Shown here: positions 11,701 to 24,300 of the stretch, in pieces
Position numbering within the stretch: the stretch's first letter is position 1
How the letters are laid out: each line of letters starts with the position of its first letter
Assembly (NCBI GenBank): GCA_022266195.1
Contig: WHVY01000002.1
Coordinates: 13,159,001-13,223,000 of the forward strand
Source of the DNA: Tetranychus cinnabarinus
Lineage: Eukaryota; Arthropoda; Arachnida; Trombidiformes; Tetranychidae
Direction of reading: 5' to 3'
Length of the DNA stretch: 64,000 nucleotides
Translations under genes and position numbers: made by a program
Notes under the pieces: generated by a model
Database searches by the model: none
What the model was told of the DNA's origin: nothing
The model's input: the letters and a program-made list of their open reading frames with translations, nothing else

Positions 11701-14700
11701 CAGATATCTTGATCGGTTTGTTTTTCATTTGCTATTAATTGAGATTAGCGGCGAGTCCAAACTTGTTTAAAATAAGAATCAAGAACTTGTCACACATCTA
11801 ACGCCATCTATTTATAACCTATGGTAATTTTATCCTTTTTGGTGTTGTGTGAAGCTTTCAATGTTTTAAGTTAATTGTTATTTCTAAGGATTAACCTATT
11901 TTATCGCCATAAATTCAACTAATAATAATTTGATGATGATAGGTAAGTGAACAATCTGAATTTCTGTGATGTTTTGTTTGATATAGTTGAGAGACAACAC
12001 AATTAAACCAAATGGAAGTGATTACAAGGTGTTAAACATCATTGTTTCATTAGAAGCTAAAATTTGATGTGATTAATTGAAACCTTGTAACAAATTGAAT
12101 GTTAATTATCGATAATCAATATGTTTGTATAAATGGGTACATTATTAATAATCTTACTCCTTTCAATCAAACATTCAATTAGCTTTTAATACAGTTTTGA
12201 TACACTTGTTGCATCACATTGAAGGGTTGAAGCTTATTTTTATTACCGAATCATGTTTGTTTCTCCATACAGGCGCCATTTTTGACTTTTCAACAAAAAG
12301 ATTATTTGATTTGTTTCCTTTTTTTTGCCGAGTAAGAATTAATTACTCAAAGACAAGATTGATGGTATTATGTGATTAAAGATACCAAGCCAGACGTCAG
12401 ATTATCCAAGTAATTAAAACCAGATAATATTATCAATCTAACTCGTTCTTTATTTTTGTTTTTGTTTTACTCTTACAGCTTCTTGTTCTTATACACAGTG
12501 AACCGACACAGAGATGACAATCATATCCATTTCAAATCATGTGAACCATGGATGATGACGATGATGATTAAGATGTTAATAAGTTGCATAAACGGAAAGG
12601 GTTAACTACTTTAATTGTCTCCTCAATTTCGGATGGCTGTCTTGTCAAAACACTTACCACTGGCAAGATGTTAACCCTCAAGCAAGGACTCAATTTTGAG
12701 CATAACAAAAGGGAAAACAAAAGGGCAACCTAATTAGAGATATATTCAAATTATCCAAAATTGTCTACAAGATGTAATCAATTTTAAGGTGTCAACGTTA
12801 ACCCAACAATCAGCAATAATTTAAATATTAATCATGGAAATCAAGTGAAGCAAAGAGCGCAAAACCGGAGCCCAAAATAATTGCAAGAAGCTGTTGCTGA
12901 TTCAACAATTTGTTGATTATGGAGACTTATTAATCGTCAATGTAAACAATCGGCATCAACCATTGCCAATAGGAACCAATTAATCTAAATGGTTAGTCGC
13001 AATTAAAGTTGGCGGCAATGAAAAAACACAGGAAACAATGAAAGAGCCCAAAGCATAATGTTAACTCAATTAATCTCATTTGCTTTTTTAATGTGGCCAA
13101 AATCAATCGAAGCGAGTCAAAATGTTTGAAAGCCAGTTAATAACAATAACAATAAAAAAAGATCATCATCATCAAAATCATCATAATCATAATCATAATC
13201 ATCTTGCAAGTCAACATTAACATGAACAACAGCAAGTTGGCGTAAACATTTCCATCTCTTCCATCTTTAATGCTAATCAAGACGCAAAAAAGAGGAATCG
13301 TTTCAACAGTAACAATCTTAATAAACATTTGCCCAATTTCCGGAATTAAAATGTTTCTTCTTTTCAGTAATTTTCTTGATTACTATTAACATTTGTATTT
13401 TCAATCTACTTTTTCTTTCTTCATCAATTTACTGTATATTAACTTGTCACTCTCATTAATTCAGATTGCTCAGTCTTTAGCTTCTCTTACCTTGCTGTCA
13501 CAATTACCTAAGGTTATTGGTTAGACCTTTTATACATTATCAACAATAATTAATAGCAATAATAGCAATAATAGTAACGATAAGAAATAATAATGATAAT
13601 GGAAATAGCGACAATATAATATTATGATAGGAGTATGGACGCATCACACGTTACTTCATGCGTTTAATCGCGTTGTAAGAGGGACACTTTTCGCTGCATG
13701 AGTATTACTTGTCACCATTTAAGATGAATCTGTGTTAAAATGATTTTTCACTCTGAAAATTGTTGCTATTTTTACGGCAAAAAAAAGTCACCAGCCTTGG
13801 AAGGTAGAAAAAAATATCCAAAAAATATCACCAAATCACGGTTGAGGGATTGACACAGTCAATCCATATCCGTTCAACTTGAACTTTGCTTTCACTCTGT
13901 TTATCATCACATAGACAATCTTCATTATCATCATCTTCTTCTTCATCTTCATCTTTTTTCTCTCTTTTTTTCCTTCCAAGATTTTAATCTTTCAACATTG
14001 TGCTCCTTTCAACTCTGGTGATCACACTAATAATCTGGTTGTGGGTTAAACATAATCATTCCTATTCTGTTCAATAGTCAACTTGTTTGGTCTAAATTAT
14101 TATCATTATCATCATCATTATTATTATTATTAGGATAAATGTATCGATTCTTTGGGTTTTTGTCAGCTTTTTTTCCCTCTGATTATTATTATTATCAGCA
14201 TCATTATTTACACTTTTTACGCGTCTTTTTTGTTCCTTTTTTTCATTCCTCAATGTTTCACCTTTTGGTGTTGATGTTTACCTTTGATTGAGTCATTTTT
14301 TCACTCTAACCTCATCAAATGTGTTACACCGATCATTATTGTGATTATTTTGGTTTCCTATTATTAACTTTTCTTGTAATCTGGACTTGATGATACATCT
14401 ACATTGATACAAAAAAAGGTTGAGCAAAAGAAAAGAGAAAATGAATGGAAAAGTTAAGATTCTGATTAAATCAAGATTACCTTGAATTTCATTTCTTTTT
14501 TTTCATTTTTCCTTTCAACTTCTCCTAGTTAAGTTTGGAATGATCATCATGCTGATCATGAGATGAATTGCTTTTTTATTATTTCTCATTTGGGCAATTC
14601 TTGATTGGTCTTCAACTCTTGTATCCATGTTCATGTATATAAATATACGTGTTGATACAATGTAATCTTTCAATTTTGTTGAAATCTTGCTTTTCGCTCA

Positions 14701-15525
14701 AGCTTTTTTATTTTATATCAAGGCAAATGAACTTGTAAATGTTAATATTGCTATTATGTAATGGTAATTATTATATTAGATTTGGCTGATTTTTTTACCT
14801 TGGAATTGAATCTTTTAAGTCAATTGAGTGAAATTGATAAAAAATGGTTTCATCATTGAAATATTTTCAATTGATTTGACTTTTCTTCTTCTTTTTCTTA
14901 ACCCCTTCTCTTTCATCATCCTCTTGTTATCATCATTATATTTCATTTTTCATTCATTCTTGATTCTTTATCATTCATCAATTTTATTTATCAAGCTTAA
15001 GCAATTTGCTTCTTTCAATTTTCATGTATAATCTTTGAATAAATCACTGGTTAACCTTGCTTTCATTATTACATGGTGAAATGATGACTTGTTCAAGTGA
15101 AGCTTTATCGATTTGGAAATTGATTTAAAGCTGCTTTTGTTAATAAAATGTTATTCAAGAGCTAACAAGTATAGTAGACTTCAACAATTAACTCTTTATA
15201 TTTCACTTTTTTGATCAACTCAAGTTATTCACGTATTTAAGGCATACAGTGCCATCTGTTAAGGCGACTGTCAACTAAGATTTGCAATTCTTGGAAACCG
15301 TAACAAGTTATGAATAAAAGTTGTCACAATATTGTTGAAAAGCTTAATTGGACTGTTTAATAACAAGTATTAATGGGGATAATCCTTTTTTCACGGCGGG
15401 ATTGATTCAATTCACTTAGGTTTTTTAGATAAAACATGGTGGTGATTTCATTTTTTAAATCTTTTGCAATTTCTTTAAATAATAAATGTGATGATTAGAT
15501 GCGATGATGATGACAGTAAATGCAA
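8758..15525. other. Long gene-poor stretch
   Basis: Nearly 7 kb of AT-rich sequence without a frame I can defend. It has short ATC/GAT repeat runs near 13150-13200 and 14100-14210 and a slightly more GC-rich patch near 13630-13720. The first few hundred bases (8760-8860) are still similar to the regions upstream of the other peptide copies. The last part (15040-15525) holds the EB1 3' untranslated region. No tRNA, rRNA or clear transposon ends were seen. Confidence 0.5.
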
Positions 15526-16437
15526 TTAATACTCATCTAGAGCACCCTCAACAGCTGTTCGAGGCTCTTCAGCTCCTTCTTCGGGAACAGCGAAACCTTC
15601 CTCGGTGGCATAAAGAATGTTCAAAATCTTTTCAATGAGAGACGCTTTGTCTTCCTCTTCATTTTCTTGGGTAGATTGGCAGAGAACTTCAATATCACGT
15701 AGTTTACCATAATAAAAGTCTCTCTCCCTTTCCAAACTATCAACTGTTAACTTGAGATTACTCATTTGTCCTTCAACCTCCTCCATTCGAGGATCAATGT
15801 TTTGGTCATTATTGTGGTCATTATGAGCACCTCTGGGTTGTGTTGGTCTAGCTGTCCGAGTGGGTGTTGGTCTTGATTGAACAGGAGCTGTTCTTGCAAC
15901 TGGTTTGGTTGCTGCTGCACTGGGTTTACTCTGAAGAGGCATACGACTGGGCATTGTAAAGCTGCTATTCGATGATTGTAAATTTCCAGAGGCTTGAACT
16001 CCTGATCCTAATGGTACTCCACCTCGTGCTTCTAACGGTGCATAATCCCGACCATCATAATTAGCATCAAAGAACTTCTTAAACCATTGTAAAAACTCAA
16101 AATTATCTTGAAAACGACCTTTCACGAGTCTATTAATGGGAATTTCCTTATCGCAACCAACTTTTTTAAAAGCAGCCTGCACGAGTTTGAAGTTTTGGAT
16201 ATATTCATGTTCCAGGTTGGTTCGGAATTTAATCTTCTTGACACCAATAGTTCCTGGAAACAAGAGATCCATAAACTGTCCATATGCGGCTCCAGAGCAG
16301 AGTTCCTCTATCTTTTTGTAGTTTGACTGAAGGCTGTCATTGACCCAACCCAACATCTCATGGCGACTAAGATTATCAGTAGTACACGATGTTGCATAAA
16401 CATTGACACACTGATAAGCACTAGGAATTTCGGTCAT
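15526..16437 (-). CDS. Eb1: EB1 microtubule plus-end tracking protein (MAPRE family)
   Basis: 303 residues, uninterrupted. EB proteins bind growing microtubule plus ends and recruit other tip proteins. The N-terminal calponin-homology domain (about residues 9-135) has the family's hallmark segments VNVYATSCTTDNLSRHEML, CSGAAYGQFMDLLFPG, EHEYIQNFK and DNFEFLQWFKKFFDANYDG. A basic Ser/Pro/Thr/Arg linker (about 145-225) follows. Next is the coiled-coil EB-homology domain (LKLTVDSLERERDFYYGKLR, then ILYATEEGF) and an acidic tail ending DEY, equivalent to the EEY end that binds CAP-Gly proteins. The N-terminus is about eight residues longer than human EB1. The ATG at 16437 is chosen because upstream codons are not EB-like and a good acceptor (16475-16474) suggests a 5'-UTR intron. 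Confidence 0.96.
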   Translation of the reverse strand: MTEIPSAYQCVNVYATSCTTDNLSRHEMLGWVNDSLQSNYKKIEELCSGAAYGQFMDLLFPGTIGVKKIKFRTNLEHEYIQNFKLVQAAFKKVGCDKEIPINRLVKGRFQDNFEFLQWFKKFFDANYDGRDYAPLEARGGVPLGSGVQASGNLQSSNSSFTMPSRMPLQSKPSAAATKPVARTAPVQSRPTPTRTARPTQPRGAHNDHNNDQNIDPRMEEVEGQMSNLKLTVDSLERERDFYYGKLRDIEVLCQSTQENEEEDKASLIEKILNILYATEEGFAVPEEGAEEPRTAVEGALDEY

Positions 16438-17367
16438 TTTGATGGTATGATGAAAAGGTAAAAATGAATTATTCTGAAGAAAATGAGTAACAAATAGGTA
16501 AGTTTGGTTACAATTATCAAGAAGTGTCAAAATCAAGATATGAAACAGTCAGTTGAGGAAGAAAGGAACTAGAAGGAGACGGACAAGAATTAAAGGTTAT
16601 TGTACTGTTACTACGTATACGCATAAAAGGCATAAAGAGTTGATGATGAAGATGATCTTTCAACGATCCCTTTCCCAATGCAATGCTGTTTTGGATGCGA
16701 TGGGATTGCCATCTGGGGAATGAATAACTAAAACAATACAAATCGATGCTTAAAATTCTGTGTAAATAGACATTGGTTAAACTCACTGTAAGTATCGGTT
16801 TGGTAAAAATAACCAGAAACCGGAATAATCGTCCGACTCTTTTAACCGTTTATTCAGTTTTTACCAGGAAAACGCCTTTTCCCTAATTTTGGCTGACATT
16901 TAGTCTTATCAAAAAGTAAAGTAATGACCCTTTGCTCAGTACTAATCATCTGAATAAGGTAAAAATCGTGCCAGTGATTGGGACTAAATTATTCAATGGG
17001 CCTTATTGAAAAAGGGTAAACATAATATTTAGATTTCACCTAATTTCAGTTCGATTTCCGATAAATAATGTAAATATATTATTTCAAGGGAGTCCGAATT
17101 ACTCGGACTTGGGATATAACTTTATTAGTCAATTTACTTCTGAATAATAATCGATCAAATAATCAAATTCTGATGACTATTGTAGCTGTTTTATCACTTC
17201 AGTATTGCCTTGAGTTTTTTGACTTTTTGGAGTGCTGATATCTATGTGAACTACAGGAGGAAATTATTAAATTTTACAATTAGTAAAGTCTAGTGATTCC
17301 CCTTTAGCCTTTCAACCTTTCCTTCAGGCGCTTTGCGTGCAGCACGTCGGCAGATGTCTGCTTCGGC

Positions 17368-17492
17368 TCAGACTCCGACGTCGACTCCGATTCCGACCGC
17401 TGCTTCGACTTCCAATCCGATTGCTGAAACAGATCCGAAGAAAATAATAAGAGCCATTAAAAACACAAAAACCCAATTTTGATCAATTTCAT
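17368..17492 (-). pseudogene. Broken copy of the small secreted-peptide gene (copy 3)
   Basis: It starts ATGAAATTGATCAAAATT, nearly identical to copy 4. One base is then missing within the signal-peptide coding part, so the ATG frame stops at codon 12. The +1 frame restores the hydrophobic segment and the VSA end. Downstream the sequence is a GC-rich, roughly six-base repeat of GTCGGA/GTCGAA type to a TGA at 17368. The next bases match copy 1 (AGGCGCTT, then GCAGCACGTC). The upstream initiator TCAGT survives, but the TATA box and GATA site are degraded. Confidence 0.5.
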
Positions 17493-18035
17493 TTTTATTT
17501 TTCGTTTGTGTCAGTAATTTGATTAAAAAAAATTGAAAAACTAATAAATACTTTGTATACTGGCATTTTAAACTGATATCATTAGATAAGAAAGTAACGC
17601 ATTTATGTTTTTTTATATTAATTCATTCTTACTTCATGCATAGCAAACACCTTAAGCTTAGGTGATTAACACATCATGGAGTACTGTGTAGCTGAATAAA
17701 CTTTCATAATTGTAACCGCGTGAACCTTTGAAAGTATAAAAATGTACAAAAAAGTATTATTTTGATTTCAAATAGAAAATTTGTTAAGTCTGCTTAAAGA
17801 GCCCTCTTTGCATTCAGAAATGCATATTTCTATGATTAAAAGGTTATCACTTAAAATTGGCCGATCGATCAAGCTGTTTAAATAAATTTATAATCGAAAG
17901 AAGAGTAGGTTATACCGGTTTAAATCGAACTCAATTTATTAAATAAATTCATGGATTTTACATTTTCTAGATTAGTCCCATTTATGACTTAATGGTTGCA
18001 TTTCCATGTCACATTTCAATAGCGTTTATTCAATG

Positions 18036-18146
18036 CTATTCGCTTCTTCTCCTAAATATGTCAGGCAAACCGCGAGCTGAAACCGAACCAATGATGAAAA
18101 TAAGAGCCATTAAGAAGACAGAGGATACAATTTTGATCAATTGCAT
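18036..18146 (-). CDS. Small secreted cationic peptide, intact (copy 4)
   Basis: A 36-residue frame. The signal-peptide-like part starts MQLIKIV and ends GSVSA. The predicted mature peptide RGLPDIFRRRSE is 12 residues with a basic RRR cluster. The signal region is shared with copy 2, but the mature parts differ strongly. That pattern suggests a conserved leader with a fast-changing product. A 51-bp 5'-UTR intron is likely (18224-18174), ending in a good pyrimidine tract plus CAG. A conserved 3' untranslated segment lies near 17930-17960. Function unknown. Confidence 0.5.
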   Translation of the reverse strand: MQLIKIVSSVFLMALIFIIGSVSARGLPDIFRRRSE

Positions 18147-18236
18147 TGTAGTTTTGTTGATTGGGTTGATAACTGGAAAAAACTTTAAAACAAAATTGAA
18201 ATATCACTAAATTACTTTGTATACTTTGAAGCTTCA

Positions 18237-18280
18237 ACTGATATCGTTTGATGAGAAATGATCGATTTTATACTTATCTG
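18237..18280 (-). promoter_or_regulatory. GATA site, TATA box and initiator of peptide copy 4
   Basis: On the minus strand, AGATAA (18279-18274) abuts TATAAAA (18272-18266), with the initiator TCAGT at 18241-18237. TATA lies about 33 bp before the initiator A at 18239. Order and spacing match copy 2, and similarity to copies 1 and 2 continues for about 100 bp further upstream. Confidence 0.6.
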
Positions 18281-21200
18281 TCTTATTTATTCTTTATTCA
18301 GTTTTATTTGTCATGACTAATTAATAATTTGGATGCTCTAATCATGCGTTTATGCATTATTTAACACAGCTGCTGTGTTTTTAAAAACAATTTGACAAAG
18401 TCATTATCTCTAAATGCAAAACTAACAAGGGAAGCAACAGTACGACTAGATCGCGTCGAAAATGGGTTTAATAGTAATCGTTTGTAATAAGTGTTATTTC
18501 AAGTGGCATTAATTCTTTATTCATGCCACGCAAATATATTAAGCTTAGGTGATTGGCATATGACGAATACTGTGCAGGTTTATAAAATCACACAAATTTT
18601 ACTTGAATTGTGTCACTCTTAATTGTTTACTAACAAGTAAGACAGATGCCGGATCCGGATATCATATGCTGTATCTCAAACTATTTTTCATTTACATATC
18701 ATAGTTAGTTTTTATGTTAGTTATGTTAGTTAGTCAGTTTTACCTTATCAAGCAAAACACTTCATTGAGTCACTCTTCAATCAATTTCAAACGAATTTAA
18801 CCAGGCAATTTTTTTCTGCATATATTTCTGTACATCCTTATATCGACCTATTTTCTGAATAAACATTTAACGAAGAAGCATATTGTTTGTTGATGATGAC
18901 AACATAGTTTCATTGGTCAATTTGCTTTTCAAATAACTTAAAATTGTATTCTGGCTTCTATTTAAGTTTTTCATTAAGAAGTCCAATATATTCTTGATGC
19001 TAATTGAAAAATTTTTTATCAATAGCTGAGGGATTCATGCTTTGTTTCAATTTTAATGAATTGAAGAGCCGGCTCATTCCGGCAAGTATTCTTTAGTTCA
19101 TCAGATTATTTATTACATTAGAAAAGTGGATTTTGCAATGAAAATGACACCAGCTTTAAATCCTTTACATCTGAAAAACTGACTTCAAAGATGAAAAACT
19201 CAAAAAATAAATTTTCAACGGCAAAAAAGGCCAGTTTTTCCGATGAAAAATTCAATCAAAATTATGAAACTCACCCAGATTATGGCAAATGCCATTCTCT
19301 TCATTCTCTTCACCTTCTTCATGTATGCCTAATCTACATGCAGTGTAATGTTGAAATTCATAACCGACAAAATTTTTTGCACTTACTTTAAGCGTTGACT
19401 AAATGAGACTGTGGTCGAATTTTTGGGATTTCACTGAACATTGATCTTTTTCTATTCTTAATAATTGAATTAAAACTAAATTTGATAAATAAACCTAATA
19501 ATTATCCAAATATTAAATGTTTAAATTTTGTCTCATTTTTTATTTATCACCTCTTAAGAGAAAATTATGCTTAAAAAAGCTAGACCCCGCACTATTTTCG
19601 AGCCACATGAAAAGTCCTAAATAAGCATGAATTTAATCTTGGATTATCACTTGAGTTCTATCATCTTGAAGCTCTGATCTTTCGCTACTCATTGGTACCT
19701 TCAGCCGTTTGTTAAATAAATTATCTAAAACGAGTTGTCCAAGAATTTCGCTGCATAGGTTAGTTCTAACCTGTGATTAGCCATGAGGCTTTCAAAATAG
19801 CTAGCATTGAATTTTTTGAGATTATTTTTGATTCTTTTGTTAATTGCTCGGAATTCTGAGTGACAAATCGACCTGAAATAACACAATTATTTAATTGACC
19901 CTTAAAGTTTCAATTTGTGTTAACTTTGGAACTTCATGCTTTTAAAACGCCCCGCAGTGTAAGTTTAAAAATTATTGGAAATTTTTGTTGAATTTTACGA
20001 GCATTTACGATCATTTCAAAAAATCGTAAATGTTGGATAACTTTTGAACCAAAATACGGATCGATCTCAGATTTGTATCCAGTATTGACGCAAATCTGAT
20101 CCCTATTTCCTGTAAATTTCAGGCTTGTAGCTATAAAACGCAATAGAAATTCCAATCAAAATATTTGTAACATAATTTTTCCTCACAGGTTAATATTATA
20201 GTTATGAATGGAATGGAGACATTTTAATAGTAGATGGGAACAATTAAACTTTATTTTAACTAGAATTATTGAAACAAAGATTGAAAGTTGAAAACTGAAA
20301 TGAAATGAAATTTTCAAGATGTTAACAATTGAATCAATGAAACAATTTACAATTTCCCTTCCCATTAAAGTTAGTTGGGATATTTTTTCAGTCAAGAGGT
20401 TCATTTGTGAAAATAATGATTAAACCCATCCAGTTGTCTTATTGTTTCATTAGTCAATTGAATGTTACATTATAGTGTAATTGTGTAGGGAAGATAAAAT
20501 TGCAATTGATATCGAGATTAATTGTTGTCATCATAACGAGAAGGAACAAAAAAGCATTTTAAATTTAGTTAATATTGTTTTCTCATCAATGAGCAGCTGT
20601 TTTCCTAATTTAAATTGAAATTGCCTCAAATTCACGCCATTTGCCTTTATTAAAGTGTTAATTTTTACTATTGGTTTCAGTGAAAATGTTTTCTCTCACA
20701 AAATTTTTCCCTGTGAGAATGAAAAAAATCTTAACAATCACAGTCGATGCAATTTCACATTTCGCTTTAAGGCAATACAAATCATTCTCCAAATCAATCT
20801 GAGATAAGTTGATTAATTTATGTTTTTTAGTTGATTTTTTTTATTGTTAAATATCACTAATATCTGCAAAATAGGATACCTCTGATCACATAATTACAAT
20901 CACCTAGATTGATTTCAATGTAACCCTGATTCAACCGTATCTCAAATATTGGTTAATGATTTCACACCTAGTAATCATGAATACTAGATAGATTCATCTC
21001 CATGTAGCTAGCAGCGACAATTCAATCAACCAGGAGAGTTGAATCTTGATCCACCATCAATTGGCCAATCTGTTTCTCCAAGCCATTGAGTTAACTCCAA
21101 AAGAGGTTTATAATGGGAATAATAATAATGATAATAATTATTGTCTGAATAGTAATGAGAAGAATAAGAATAATAATAATTATAATGTCGACAATAATGA

Positions 21201-21342
21201 TAACAATCATTGATAATTTTATGACTGGGGAACAAAGCATCTGACGATATTTAAATGAGAAATTACTTGAATTGTCTTCCCACTTCATGAAGGGGTTGAT
21301 TGGGAAGGCGATGCAATTGAGTAAACGAGACACTTTAATGTC
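18281..21342. other. Intergenic between the peptide gene and the futsch 3' end
   Basis: No defensible gene. The first 200-300 bases resemble the region upstream of peptide copies 1 and 2. A trinucleotide-rich tract of AAT/GAT type lies at about 21116-21200, in the presumed futsch 3' untranslated region. Short open frames near 19.2, 19.9 and 20.2 kb have no recognisable protein features. Confidence 0.5.
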
Positions 21343-24300
21343 TTAAAACTCAACTCGATAAGCTGAGCAACTGCTTTCTTGATCCTGCAAGATGACTGAA
21401 CATCTTGAAGCTGACGGAGCCACATCAATGTTGAGATCTTCCAATGTTTGCTGATTATTTGCCATCCATAAACACAAAGCTTCCGTTTCATGGCTTGGAA
21501 TAAGAGTTACCTCAGCAGCTTTATCTTCCCAACTTTTTTTACCTTCAATTAAGGCATCCAAAACCTCTTTAGATGGATTAACACTACTAAGTACATAATA
21601 ACGAGCTCGAATTCGCTTAAAGTAATCAGCATTACAGTAATGGCGATCACCATGATGAGGAATGTAAGCCAAATCAAGGTAAATTGGTTTGATGTCACTT
21701 GATGAGCCAGAACGACGAGAAGAATAACTTCGAGAAGCGCCAGTTCTATCGGACGAAATAGCACGAGATTTGGACGCTGATCTGGCTCCTTTAGAGTCAT
21801 TTGCATCGGTTGGCTTTGGCAGCCCAAGAGGAGTTCCCCATTCTTTGAGAGTTGCTTCTTTCTCTTTCTTCTGTTCCTCGGTTAGACTCTGAGATTGGGT
21901 TACAACACGAGTGGTTGTTTCACTGTTACTAGTTGAGGTCACTTTTTCCTCCTTTCCCTTCTTGATTCCATCCAATTCAATAGACCGCGGAAAACAGCAC
22001 AATGCCGACTTTGAATCTTGAGGTGATGTTATGTCCATTGATGTTGTTGTAACCGTTGTCGTTTGAGTTAAGGATTTTGCATCTCTAGGTGATTGAGTTT
22101 CTGACGGAGTTGATGGTGTAGTTTCCTCGGAAATGTGAAGAACCTCGGGAAACTCTACGGAACTAGTAGTTCCCCTGGCAAGGCCGACTGGTTTCTTTTC
22201 TGATAAAGGTGACTCTAAATTATCTTCCTCGTCTGGAACCTCGTACAAAACTTGACCCGCCATTTGTGCTGATCGGCGTAAATGAACGGAAGGCATTTCC
22301 CCTGCTGTTGGGAATGTTGTAGCCAATGTTCCTGCTCCTGGGGCAGTTTCAACTTTGGCAATGAAATCATTTGTTGATTGTTTGGGAGACGATAAATCTG
22401 GACTTTCTTCCCCTTTGCTGCCTGCCTCTTCACTAATTACTTCGGGTAAATTCAAGTTAGTGGTGACTTTAGTTACCGAAGTTTCAAGGTGAATAATTGA
22501 AGAGGCCAATTCAGTTGCAGCCATGGACCTTAAAGAAACTCCTTTGTCAACAATATCACGAGATAATTTATCGAAGCTTTGACCAGGCAGTGGTGATAAT
22601 GTTGGCGATACGAGTTTGGCAGACGATTGATTAGATCGTACTGCTATTATTTCATACTGCTTTGTATGATGACGATCTTCCCCCTCTAATTGATCACTTG
22701 ATTCAACGGTAAATGATTTAGTCGTTGAAACCACGTTAGTCCATGAGTCTGGTTCAGGTTGAGAGGGCGTTTTCTTTATACCTACACATTTTGCAAAAGG
22801 TGCATATCCCGATTCGAATGGCTCTTCCTCTGTGTAGTGAGATGCTCCGGAATATGCAGATGAACTCGAAATTTTCCCTGATAAAGCTTCATCAGAGGTT
22901 TTAAGTTTTGATTCATCACTTGAAGAAATAGATTTAGATTTATCCATTTCCTCTTTCAAACTCATCAGATTTTCTGAGTTCACTTTTGTCTGGTTTGTTC
23001 TACTTGATGCAGATGATGAGCCGAAAGAGGACTCAGAAAAGGAAGTGAATGGCTTGTAATCAATACTTGATCTTTCCTCTATCATGACAGTTGAACCTGA
23101 TTCATCGCTTGACTTTATAATCATTTTTTCTTGGACAGAATCGGATACTAAGTTTCCTGAAATTTTATTGCCGTCTTTTTCAACACGACTTTCATGGGAT
23201 GAATCAGTCAACTTTGAATCTTTCGTTTCCATTTGAGATTTTTGACTAGTTTCGATAGTTTTGGCTGGCTGTTCAGCTTCCGAAAATGACGAGAATTCGC
23301 AAAGTTTAAACAGCTTTGTTTCTGGTGTAGATGAGGTCAAGTCTTCATGTTTTTGAGTAGTGGAGCTGTGTGAAGCTGATGTTTCAGAAAGAGTTATTTT
23401 ATTTTTGTCACCCTCTTTGGTTACTCTTTTGTCTGATGATATTGATGCCATTGAATGACCATCTTGAGCTAATGAATCAGAATCTTCAAGATAAAAATAA
23501 GTCTCTTCGTCAATAGACATGACAGTATCAAATTTAGTGTTGTGAGTAGCGTTTTCTGATGACAGCGATTCGGATTTGTTTAAAAACTTTGCATCAGAAA
23601 AATTGGACGAAGTCAGATTGGAACTTTTGGTACTTTGCAAGTCTACTTGGATGTCATCGAAGGATTCAGTTAAAGTTGAATAAAGTTGATTGTTAGCCTC
23701 AATTTTGGAAAAAGATTCTCTTTTTAATTCACTTGTTTGTTGAGCAAAAGAGTCATCGGATTGAACCAGAGTATTGCCAGACGTTGTTGACTTGTTTGTG
23801 ACTTTATCACCAGTTGATTGTTTTATTGAGTCAGTTGTGTCAATTGAATCGAGTGAAATAGATTTATCAGCTAACATGCTTTTTCTAGCTGCATCATCGA
23901 TTTCAGCTACAATTGCTTTTGTTTCATCAACAACTTCTTTTTGGATATTTGTTTCGATAAATGAGGTTCTAGCATCCGAACCGAGATAAGAGCTACCAAT
24001 CACATTAGCACCGAAATTAATTTGATCAGTTGTGATTGTAGTCTTTGATTCAGTTGAAGATGAATCTGTAGTTGCTGTTAATTTGTTTGCAGTCATATCA
24101 ATGGATGGCTTTCTACGATGCTCTGTAATTGATTTATTTTCAGTTTCATCGTTGGATTTAATTGCGCTTGTAGTGTAAAATTTATTATCAGATTCGCTTT
24201 GTGAATATTTTCTCATCGATTCACTCATAGTAACTTTTGTTTGCTCATCAGATTTCTCGTTTGAAAATGTGGATGAAATTGTTGGGGATAATTGACCAGA

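Noticed and set aside
16517..16786. Possible N-terminal extension or upstream exon of EB1
   Set aside because: The residues before MTEIPSAYQ do not resemble any EB protein, and a good acceptor before the ATG at 16437 marks this as 5' untranslated or intronic.
19934..20404. Two 73-codon minus-strand frames resembling transposon remnants
   Set aside because: No recognisable transposase or polymerase motif, no terminal repeats, and ordinary AT-rich context.
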